This document shows positions 1 to 5,927 of a DNA stretch of 7,975 nt, piece by piece. Source of the stretch: Nocardia sp. GTDB taxonomy: Bacteria > Actinomycetota > Actinomycetes > Mycobacteriales > Mycobacteriaceae. The stretch is taken from the NCBI GenBank assembly GCA_013361595.1, contig JABFXT010000691.1, positions 1-7,975 on the forward strand, in the 5' to 3' direction. Numbering within the stretch: position 1 is the first letter of the stretch; every line of letters starts with the position of its first letter. The position numbers and the translations under genes are program-made. Under the pieces are notes generated by a model that did no database searches, had not been told where the DNA came from, and saw nothing but the letters and a program-made list of their open reading frames with translations.

Positions 1-450
1 GTGCTCGTCCTGAACGAGAGATGGGCGATCAACCGGGAGTACCTCGAGATATCGAACAAGATCTCCGTCGACGAGGGCTACCACCCACCGTTCGACGGTT
101 CGGCCTGGCGGGCCCTTTTCGCACACGAATTGACCCATGTCGCCCAGTGGTACGCGGCCCGAGCGCTCGTACCGGATCCCGGGGAATCGCTGGATACCGA
201 CGTGCTGCGGCGGTACCAGGCCGAGGAATGGCGAAAGGTGCTGCCGCAGCTGGAGGAGCTGTTCGCCGGAAGCAATCGCCCCGCGGATTCCGGCGGGCTT
301 GTCGCCTGGCTGCGGGAGGTGCTCTCCGGATACAGCTTCAAGGCGGACGGCACACCCAATTTCGGCGAAGCGTTCGCCGAAGCCCGCTCGGCGGTATTGC
401 ACGGCCTGCGTCCCGAACGGGCCGAGCAGATCCTGTATGCGCACCAGGTG
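1..450 (+). other. Domain: HExxH metallopeptidase-like segment
   Basis: Residues 1-150 contain AHELTHVAQ with H42, E43 and H46, the classical zinc-binding HExxH pattern. The LxHELTHVxQ form resembles the DUF4157 family of putative metallopeptidases often found in toxin and contractile-injection-associated proteins. A downstream stretch, GEAFAEARS (E123 or E127), could supply the third zinc ligand, as in EREADRAA-type tails of that family. The spacing of about 77-81 residues is longer than usual, so the ligand assignment is uncertain. In such proteins this domain may act as a processing protease or as a structural element. The N-terminal edge of the domain may lie outside the window. The residues after it (about 140-165) are charged and probably helical. 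Confidence 0.55.
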
Positions 451-3400
451 GAATCGGCGCGGGCGGAAACAGAACGCAGACGTCACCACGGCGAGCAACC
501 GGTCGCCTTCACCCCGGACGCGGTGTCTCCGGTCTCCGGTCTCCGGTCGATGCCCTCCGGTGACGAACCCGCGGCTCCGGAAGGAGCCATCGCCGCAGCA
601 GGGGAGCCGACGGGCCCACCATCGGGGCTCGCCGCGCTCGGGCCGGAAACCTTCGCGAGAGTGGAGGCCGCCAAACGGGAGCTGGCCGCGCTACCCGGCT
701 ATGAGTACATCGTCGATCTGCCCATGCCCGAACCTGGAGACACCTTCGGTGCCGACTGGATCGGTAATCGGGGGAAATGGCTCACTGCGCTGCAGGACGG
801 AAAATTCGACGAACTGGGTGACATCGAACTCACCGAGAAGGATTTCATCGAACTCCACCGGATCGTCCAGCGCTTTCCCCTCTATATGACGCTCGCGTTG
901 ATCGTCGCGGGCGGACTGTCGGTCGATCAGCTGCTGAACATCCGCAAAATGGGCTGGGGGCAGCTGTTCGTCAAGCAGACGAAGATCACGAGCGACGGTG
1001 AGACGATCGACGTCTGGAAGTTCCGGACCATGCGGAAGGGCAACCCGCTGGAGCCGAGTAGCCGGAAAATCGAGGACAAGACGACCCTGCTCTCGCGATT
1101 CGCGCGCGATACCTCCCTCGACGAGCTGCCGCAGCTGCTGGCGATCGCCACCGGCACGATGCAGTACTTCTCCGGCCGCCCGCTCCTCGACGAGGACCAC
1201 GAGCGGATGAAAGCCGTGCACACTGCCGAAGAGTACGAATTCTGGGTCAACCATCAGAAGGACGATCTGTGGTCGGCACTGCATTTCCCTGGCTGCCGGG
1301 CGCACGAACCCGAGAGCGAAACATATCTGCGGGCGCGGTATCTCGCCGCCTATATCTGGTCGGAAGTCGGCAGCAGAGCGGCCCAGGAATACATGATGAA
1401 GGTCGTCGATCGTTACCTGGCGAGCGTCGTGACACAGAAGGCACCGATTCTGCTGATCGATACGGCCGAGGGCATTCTCCGCGGTATGGCCGAACTCCTG
1501 CCCGGTAACTCGGGGCAACAGTTCCTGGACGGGGCCGACAGTGTGGTCGGTGGTCCGGTCAGGCGGATCGTAGAGACGGTGCGGGACACCGCGAACCGTA
1601 TTTCGAATCGGGTCTATCCGCTCCCCGGCGGGCCCGAACCAGTCGGTTTCCAACGGCGGAAGATGCGCGCCGCGATCGACTTCGTCGACGGCGAAATCGC
1701 TGAACCCGGCGCTGTGGCGACACCGGGGCCGGTGGCCGTGCCGCCGCCCGCACGGACCCCGTGGAGTCGTGGCCGCGCACGGACCCGGCAGCTGAACGAC
1801 TGCGTGGCGAGCGCCGCACGGTTCCTCTGGGCGCTGGGTAACGACCGGGCGGCCGCTCCGGCCGCCGGGGCCAAGGGTTGGCGTGCGTTGCAGACCGCCA
1901 TCGGCGCCAAACTCCAACCGGTGCCCCTTGTCCGGACCACGGCGGGCGCCGACCCGCTCCGGTTCGTCGCCGATGCCGTGGCAGATCCGGCCAACGCGCT
2001 CGATTCCGCTGTCGTGCTCGTGGACGACGGCGAGCGTATGCACACCTACGTGGTCACGAATATCGCGGGTACGGCCTTCATCCACGATACGGCCATCGAC
2101 CGGACGGATACGGAGACCGATTCGGAGGAGGAGCTCATTCCGCGGGTGCGGTCCGTGGACGATTGGGAACAGCCCTACACGCGAGTCCAGCGCGCCCACG
2201 TCGCCTATTTCACCACCGATGAAGCCGGCGGGCTCGAGGATGTCCATCGCGACACTGCGTGGAACACCGAGTGGGCGCCGCCACGGGATGGGGAGATCAC
2301 CGGGCCACCCACGGATGCGGACGAGCCCACCCCGGACGAGCCGGTCGCCGACCGGGAGGTTTCCGAGGGGCTCGCCGGGACCCGGGACCGCGTGCCGAAC
2401 CCGCGGTCGTCCGAATCCGGCCGGCCCACCGAGCGGGAGACGCCGGCGGAAGGCCGTGACCGTCCGCGGACGTCGGCGCCGCAGCCCACCGACTATCCAG
2501 CCGAACTCGACACCGGGCCGGAACCGGCGAATCCGAATTCGTCCCTGCCGGCGGATCCGCCGCTCACGGCCGCCGAGACCGTCGGGGCCCACCGCGCTGT
2601 GGCGAAACTACGCGACCACCTCGGACCCGGCGCCCGTCCGGAATCGCTGCTGGCCCGCGTCGATCCCGCCGCTGTCGTGGCCGGGGCCCGGGCGCGCGCG
2701 GTGGCGAACGCGGGCTGGTGGCATGCGCTGTCTCCGGCGGAACAGCGGGGATTTCTCCGGATGTACCCGCATCTGACGGGAAACGCCGACGGTATCCCCT
2801 ACCGGGTGCGCGACCGGGCCAACCGTCTCTATGTCACCCGTGAGCTGGAACGGTTCCTGCGTCGCAAACCGCCGCGGGGCTGGCGCAGTCACGAACTGAC
2901 CACCGAAGAACGGATCCGGCTGCGCAATCTGCTGGAGACGCGTAACCAGCTGGCGGTGATCGAACGCGAATCCCGGGCGGTCGGCGTGGAGACAGTTCAG
3001 CTGATCGCCTTCGACCCGGGCGCCTACGGGGGCAACGGCCGGATCGCGATATCGCACGGTGACGCCGACGCCGCGCAGCTGGTCACCCGCCATATCGGCG
3101 GTGTGGGCGCCCGCCTGCGCGCGGTCCACAACCGTTCGACGTTCGTGCTGGCTCAGCTCGAGACGGCGATGCGGCTGAATCCCGGTGTCTCCATGGCCGC
3201 CATCAACGATATCGGTTACCGGCATCCGACCACGGCTTCCGAGGTCGGGAATCACCTGTTGGCCGAGGTCGGCGGGTACGTGGTGGCCCGGGATCTGGTT
3301 TCCTACAACGCGACTCGGGAAGCGCAGGCCGCGCTTCCCGGCGGGGCTCCGGTACCGGAGCTGCATACGCTCACCGGCCACAGTTTCGGGTCGACCACAG

Positions 3401-5496
3401 TCTGCTACGCCGGGCGAGACGGGCGCCTGGCGAACGAGATAGATCAGATCATCCTGTCGGGGTCACCGGGCGCGGGTCCGATCACCCATGCCGGCCAGTT
3501 CGGCGTCGGCGAGGAGAACGTATACGTGATGGCGGCCTATCGCGACCTGATCACCTGGCTCGGCGCCGAGCATCCGGGTAAGGCGGGGCGGCTGTTCAAC
3601 CGTGGTCTGGGTCCCGACCCGGCGGTCGCGGCATGGGGCGGGCGCCGGGTCAAGGTGATGCCGCCGGATCTTCCCGAATTCCATGGAATCAAGAGCCTCA
3701 AGGCCGTGCACCAGGGCTACAACGCCTACGCCGACCCCACGGCCCGCATCCCGGCGGTATCCCTGCTCAACTTCGGGCTGATCACCGTCGGCCGCGGGAA
3801 CGATACGGTCCCGGCTACGCCGCGCGGCGATTCTCCGGCCCGCTGGCGGCGTATCGCCAGTGTGCCCATCGACCCGGAGCGGTCCCGGCGCCCGGGTGGC
3901 GGCCCGGTCGATCCACCACCCGGGCAGTCTCCGGCGCAGACCGGTTTCGATATCCGTCAGGCGGCGGACCTCCCCGTGCGCCGCGTTCGCGGGCGGTCGT
4001 TCACCCGCGAACCCGGTCATGTCGGGCCGGAGCTCGGCTTCCATCATCACCCGGACGACCCGGATCCGGAATCGTGGTATGCCGGGACCGAATCCTCGGA
4101 GGGCGAAGGTCGGGACGCGGCGAGTACACCGTGGTCCGAGACGACGCTCGGCGCCGCCGAGGCGTCGCGCGGGGCGCAGGAATTCGAGGGCGAGACCGAC
4201 GATTCACTGTTTGTGGTGGCACCCGGCGCACGCGAGAGCCTGGCCCACGACGAACCGTTGTTCGTAGCGGACGCACTGGATCCAGGGGACGAGGACGAAT
4301 TCCTGATCGCCGACGACGCGCAGGTGCGGTTTCATCCGGACCTGGCAGGACTGCTGCCGGCCGCGGACTATCGAGTGCGGGGGACGTCGGAAGGCCTCGA
4401 GATGTCACCTCGAGCCGCGGCGGCATTGCGCCGGGCCGCCGTGACGCATGGCGAACAGCACGATGGGAACAACAATCGTGTTCACTTGTTCGGCGATTTC
4501 GCGGTGCGCGAGCCGAAATCGGAGGTGGATTCCAGCACGAATTCGCTGGTTGCCGACTATCAATTATGGCCGCACGAATATCGCACAATCGAAGCCATAG
4601 TGCGGACCGCCGTCCGGCTGGAGCTTCCCCGGCTGGTCGCCCGGCTGCCGCAGATCCTGTACGTGGAAACCGACGAGGCCGGCAACGTCGTGTTCGAGAT
4701 ACACCGGCGGATCCACGGGCGACCGGTGGACAGACTGTACCTTTCGGAGGTCAGGTCCTTGCTCACGGATCTGGAACCGGTCTTCGCGGAGATACCTGTT
4801 CCCCAGGAGCTCTTGCCGTTGCCCGAGGGCTATCCGGCTTCCGGGGATTCGGCGGGTTTCTTCACGATGCTGGTCGATCATCTGGAAAGCCAGTATCAGA
4901 CGGCTCGGCGTGACGAGGTGATCGGCCCAGTGTTGCGCGTTCTCGGACTTCCGGATTCGTTGGCTCCCGAGCTCTCCGCACTCGCCGCACAGGTGCGCTC
5001 TCAGCCCTTCCGGCTGTTACACGCCGATATCACCAGCGCGAATATCCTCGGCCTCGGAAAAGATGCCGCGGTACTGGTCGATTTCGGTCTTGCCTTGTAC
5101 GGCCCACCCGATTTCGAACTGGCGATACTACTCCAACGTGATGCCAAGGGTGCCACCGAAAACAGCTTCATTCCTGCCGCACTCCAGCCGTATATCACCC
5201 TGCTCGACGCTATGCGGGTCTTCAACGATCTGGTGCGCCTCATTCAGCAAACGGACTATCGCGTTCTCGACCCCACGCGGGCGCAGGTGACGGCGCACTA
5301 TCTGACGCGCGCGCTGCCGAGGGCCGAAGACATCTGGCGGAAAGACGGTTTCACCGTCGCGAATACCCTGGCATTCATCCGTAGAATTCTGCGGTTGATC
5401 GAGGACCTCGCCGCCAGTTCTCCGCTGTACGTGGCGGACGGGGCCGCTGCGCTCCTGCGACCCGATTCCGCGGCAGACCCCGAGGCGCAGCAGTAG
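1..5496 (+). CDS. Giant multi-domain polymorphic-toxin-like protein (5'-partial; HExxH / sugar transferase / papain-fold deamidase / DUF1023 hydrolase / APH kinase)
   Basis: The frame is open from base 1 to a TAG at 5494-5496, giving 1831 visible residues. The GTG at base 1 has no visible upstream sequence, and the protein already starts inside a fold, so I treat the gene as truncated at the 5' edge. Visible order: HELTH motif (42-46); monotopic phosphoglycosyl transferase (about 290-450); papain-fold toxin domain (C601, H681, D696); disordered linker (743-880); DUF1023 alpha/beta hydrolase (about 900-1270, S1128); acidic linker (1271-1479); aminoglycoside-phosphotransferase-like kinase (about 1480-1760). 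Chains of unrelated enzyme modules joined by Pro/Asp/Glu/Arg-rich linkers are known in actinobacterial polymorphic toxins, many exported by type VII secretion. Export is inferred: the N-terminus, where a WXG100-like trafficking domain would sit, is outside the window. No co-directional gene follows. Whether each module is active, or is released by processing, cannot be told from the sequence. Confidence 0.9.
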   Translation: MLVLNERWAINREYLEISNKISVDEGYHPPFDGSAWRALFAHELTHVAQWYAARALVPDPGESLDTDVLRRYQAEEWRKVLPQLEELFAGSNRPADSGGLVAWLREVLSGYSFKADGTPNFGEAFAEARSAVLHGLRPERAEQILYAHQVESARAETERRRHHGEQPVAFTPDAVSPVSGLRSMPSGDEPAAPEGAIAAAGEPTGPPSGLAALGPETFARVEAAKRELAALPGYEYIVDLPMPEPGDTFGADWIGNRGKWLTALQDGKFDELGDIELTEKDFIELHRIVQRFPLYMTLALIVAGGLSVDQLLNIRKMGWGQLFVKQTKITSDGETIDVWKFRTMRKGNPLEPSSRKIEDKTTLLSRFARDTSLDELPQLLAIATGTMQYFSGRPLLDEDHERMKAVHTAEEYEFWVNHQKDDLWSALHFPGCRAHEPESETYLRARYLAAYIWSEVGSRAAQEYMMKVVDRYLASVVTQKAPILLIDTAEGILRGMAELLPGNSGQQFLDGADSVVGGPVRRIVETVRDTANRISNRVYPLPGGPEPVGFQRRKMRAAIDFVDGEIAEPGAVATPGPVAVPPPARTPWSRGRARTRQLNDCVASAARFLWALGNDRAAAPAAGAKGWRALQTAIGAKLQPVPLVRTTAGADPLRFVADAVADPANALDSAVVLVDDGERMHTYVVTNIAGTAFIHDTAIDRTDTETDSEEELIPRVRSVDDWEQPYTRVQRAHVAYFTTDEAGGLEDVHRDTAWNTEWAPPRDGEITGPPTDADEPTPDEPVADREVSEGLAGTRDRVPNPRSSESGRPTERETPAEGRDRPRTSAPQPTDYPAELDTGPEPANPNSSLPADPPLTAAETVGAHRAVAKLRDHLGPGARPESLLARVDPAAVVAGARARAVANAGWWHALSPAEQRGFLRMYPHLTGNADGIPYRVRDRANRLYVTRELERFLRRKPPRGWRSHELTTEERIRLRNLLETRNQLAVIERESRAVGVETVQLIAFDPGAYGGNGRIAISHGDADAAQLVTRHIGGVGARLRAVHNRSTFVLAQLETAMRLNPGVSMAAINDIGYRHPTTASEVGNHLLAEVGGYVVARDLVSYNATREAQAALPGGAPVPELHTLTGHSFGSTTVCYAGRDGRLANEIDQIILSGSPGAGPITHAGQFGVGEENVYVMAAYRDLITWLGAEHPGKAGRLFNRGLGPDPAVAAWGGRRVKVMPPDLPEFHGIKSLKAVHQGYNAYADPTARIPAVSLLNFGLITVGRGNDTVPATPRGDSPARWRRIASVPIDPERSRRPGGGPVDPPPGQSPAQTGFDIRQAADLPVRRVRGRSFTREPGHVGPELGFHHHPDDPDPESWYAGTESSEGEGRDAASTPWSETTLGAAEASRGAQEFEGETDDSLFVVAPGARESLAHDEPLFVADALDPGDEDEFLIADDAQVRFHPDLAGLLPAADYRVRGTSEGLEMSPRAAAALRRAAVTHGEQHDGNNNRVHLFGDFAVREPKSEVDSSTNSLVADYQLWPHEYRTIEAIVRTAVRLELPRLVARLPQILYVETDEAGNVVFEIHRRIHGRPVDRLYLSEVRSLLTDLEPVFAEIPVPQELLPLPEGYPASGDSAGFFTMLVDHLESQYQTARRDEVIGPVLRVLGLPDSLAPELSALAAQVRSQPFRLLHADITSANILGLGKDAAVLVDFGLALYGPPDFELAILLQRDAKGATENSFIPAALQPYITLLDAMRVFNDLVRLIQQTDYRVLDPTRAQVTAHYLTRALPRAEDIWRKDGFTVANTLAFIRRILRLIEDLAASSPLYVADGAAALLRPDSAADPEAQQ
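525..548 (+). repeat. Heptanucleotide tandem repeat inside the coding frame
   Basis: The unit GTCTCCG occurs as three full copies followed by GTC (about 3.4 copies). It encodes part of the linker between the HExxH segment and the sugar transferase. Seven is not a multiple of three, so losing or gaining one copy would shift the frame and remove all downstream modules. With only three copies the slippage rate may be low. Confidence 0.8.
868..1350 (+). other. Domain: monotopic phosphoglycosyl transferase (bacterial sugar transferase)
   Basis: Residues 290-450 carry the family's signature blocks in the right order: a hydrophobic segment with a proline (about 291-314, P293); an LFVKQ..I...G block (322-333) matching the family's VFFxQxRxG; WKFRTM (339-344) matching KFRTM; RDTSLDELPQL (369-379) with the catalytic Asp-Glu pair D374-E375; and SGRPL (391-395) matching VGPRPL. 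A PG at 430-431 matches the start of the family's later PGITG block, but what follows has diverged. Members of this family (WcaJ, PglC, WbaP) move a sugar phosphate from a nucleotide sugar to undecaprenyl phosphate at the membrane. Placement inside a giant soluble-looking protein is atypical. The membrane-inserting helix is weak, so membrane attachment is uncertain. A role as a toxin acting on the lipid carrier is inference only. Confidence 0.75.
1780..2226 (+). other. Domain: papain-fold toxin, glutamine-deamidase type (Tox-PL-like)
   Basis: Residues 594-742 begin with LNDCVASAA (nucleophile candidate C601). A strand pair follows at 681-700, reading HTYVVTNIAGTAFIHDTAID, with H681 and D696 (or D700) as the other triad candidates. 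The order Cys, then His leading a strand, then Asp at the end of the next strand matches the papain-fold protein-glutamine deamidase toxins described in polymorphic toxin systems. The domain closes with the strand AHVAYFTT near 733-740. Such domains convert a glutamine on a target protein to glutamate, or act as peptidases. Nothing here shows the target. Remote homology makes the exact family name less certain than the fold. Confidence 0.6.
2227..2640 (+). other. Linker: disordered Pro/Asp/Glu/Arg-rich segment
   Basis: Residues 743-880 lack predicted hydrophobic core. Up to about residue 860 they are dominated by P, D, E, R, T, S and G, which indicates a flexible tether between the papain-fold domain and the DUF1023 hydrolase. 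The stretch from about 860 to 880 becomes helix-like (AHRAVAKLRDHLG) and probably belongs to the helical lead-in of the hydrolase. No recognised domain was found. Confidence 0.7.
2698..3810 (+). other. Domain: DUF1023 alpha/beta hydrolase
   Basis: Residues 900-1270 start with the family's hallmark lead, WWHALSPAEQ (906-915), followed by GNADGIPYRVRDRANR (927-942). The nucleophile elbow GHSFGS (1126-1131) places the serine at S1128. Probable triad partners are D1182 in YRDLITWLG and H1237 in AVHQGYNAY. The family-typical D-P-G after the first strand (FDPGAYGGNGR) is also present. DUF1023 proteins are widespread in mycolata and other actinobacteria. They are predicted serine esterases or lipases of unproven substrate, and often occur as modules in large secreted proteins. 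All expected catalytic residues look intact. Confidence 0.88.
3811..4437 (+). other. Linker: acidic segment with short repeated motifs
   Basis: Residues 1271-1479 are mostly low complexity. They include a His/Asp/Pro-rich patch (FHHHPDDPDPES) and a D/E-rich stretch holding three similar motifs: DSLFVVA (1401), EPLFVAD (1418) and EFLIADD (1433), spaced 15-17 residues apart. The regular spacing suggests short linear binding motifs or remnants of a repeat. No enzyme motif is visible. Confidence 0.55.
4438..5280 (+). other. Domain: aminoglycoside-phosphotransferase/choline-kinase-like kinase
   Basis: Residues 1480-1760 carry the C-lobe signature of the APH superfamily: LHADITSANIL, with H1674, catalytic D1676 and metal-binding N1681, then VLVDFGLALYGPPDFELA with metal-binding D1694 and the usual GxPxFxLA continuation. 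The N-lobe has FAVREPKSE with possible ATP-binding K1506, helix-C glutamate candidates E1526/E1531, and a hinge-like EIHRRIHGRPV (1566-1576). Members phosphorylate small molecules or proteins on hydroxyl groups. Being the last module of a polymorphic-toxin-like chain, this could be the terminal effector. The substrate is unknown. Codon use is less GC-biased here, with in-frame TTA codons at residues 1522 and 1673, which suggests a module of different origin. Confidence 0.78.
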
Positions 5497-5548
5497 GCCT
5501 CACGGCCGAACGAGCACCGCGGGTTGCAGTTCGAATACGAAATGACCG

Positions 5549-5691
5549 GTACCGGGCGGGCCGCGGGTTCCGTTCTACGCCGCGGAGATCGCTCGGGCAC
5601 CGCACCCCTTCTATCGTGAAATGCGCCGTCGATACGGCGCGGTGGTGCCGTGGAGCTGGCTCCCGGCGTCCCGGGCCTTTCCGACGTGCGC
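5549..5691 (+). pseudogene. Cytochrome P450 N-terminal remnant, frameshifted
   Basis: Reading from 5549 gives VPGGPRVPFYAAEIARAP, then HPFYREMRRRYGAVVP up to 5650. A shift back by one base (reading from 5650) continues as VELAPGVPGLSDVR and ends at TGA 5692-5694. The combination hPFYxxMRxxYGxVxPVELAPGVP is characteristic of the N-terminal region of many actinobacterial P450s, so the one-base overlap looks like a true frameshift rather than chance. The heme-binding cysteine region, the I-helix and most of the protein are absent, and an in-frame TGA lies just upstream at 5543. This is a dead fragment, probably from an old deletion or rearrangement next to the large gene. It is short, so the family call rests on about 45 residues. 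Confidence 0.6.
5623..5640 (+). terminator. Hairpin, candidate terminator for the large gene
   Basis: A perfect 7-bp stem (GCGCCGT / ACGGCGC) encloses a 4-base loop (CGAT), 126 bases after the stop of the large gene. No T-tract follows, as is common for actinobacterial stem-loop terminators. It also lies inside the P450 remnant (the MRRRYGA codons), so the pairing may be accidental. Confidence 0.3.
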
Positions 5692-5885
5692 TGACCGCAT
5701 TGCCGGTGGTGTTTCCCGAATCCGCGCCGCTGGCGATCTAGTCGCTCGCCCGGATCGGCTGCGCCGGTGATCCGGATGCCGGTTCGATCGGGTGCCGGCC
5801 GACTGCCACCGAAAGTTCGCGACCTTTTCGCCAGATATCTCCGAACGACCATCAGGCGCGGAACATTCGGTGGCATTCGTCTATG

Positions 5886-5908
5886 CCCGGCCTGCGGTCT
5901 GGGCCGGG
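5886..5908 (-). terminator. Hairpin, candidate terminator for the secreted-protein gene
   Basis: A perfect 7-bp all-G/C stem (CCCGGCC / GGCCGGG) encloses a 9-base loop. It begins 19 bases beyond the stop codon of the minus-strand gene that ends at 5928. Its position right after the gene supports a terminator role. There is no T-tract. Confidence 0.4.
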
Positions 5909-5927
5909 AGTGCGTACATATCAGCGA

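Larger units (their letters stand above)
5497..5927. other. Intergenic region between convergent genes, no intact gene
   Basis: These 431 bases separate the large plus-strand gene from the minus-strand secreted-protein gene. No open frame here has both a plausible start with ribosome-binding site and actinobacterial codon bias. The left part carries a decayed P450 N-terminus (separate entry). The rest, about 5692-5880, shows mixed base composition and stops in the P450-compatible frames (TGA 5692, TAG 5739), and I recognise nothing in it. Confidence 0.7.

Noticed and set aside
1..3. GTG at base 1 as the true start of the large gene
   Set aside because: It sits exactly at the window edge with no visible ribosome-binding site, and the protein begins within a fold. 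The gene very likely starts upstream.
691..2592. Long minus-strand open frame of 633 residues opposite the large gene
   Set aside because: It is a GC-bias shadow: Arg/Gly/Pro-rich with no domain, while the plus strand here encodes recognisable sugar transferase and papain-fold motifs.
3633..4913. Plus-strand frame of 426 residues inside the large gene
   Set aside because: It is Arg/Gly-rich shadow sequence. The main frame carries the hydrolase end and the kinase N-lobe across the same bases.
5496..5507. GGCC-TCAC-GGCC mini-hairpin at the stop codon
   Set aside because: The stem is only 4 bp and each arm is self-complementary, too weak to call a terminator.
5546..5555. Palindrome CCGGTACCGG after the large gene
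   Set aside because: A 10-bp GC-rich palindrome without spacer or partner site; expected by chance in such DNA and not a stable hairpin.
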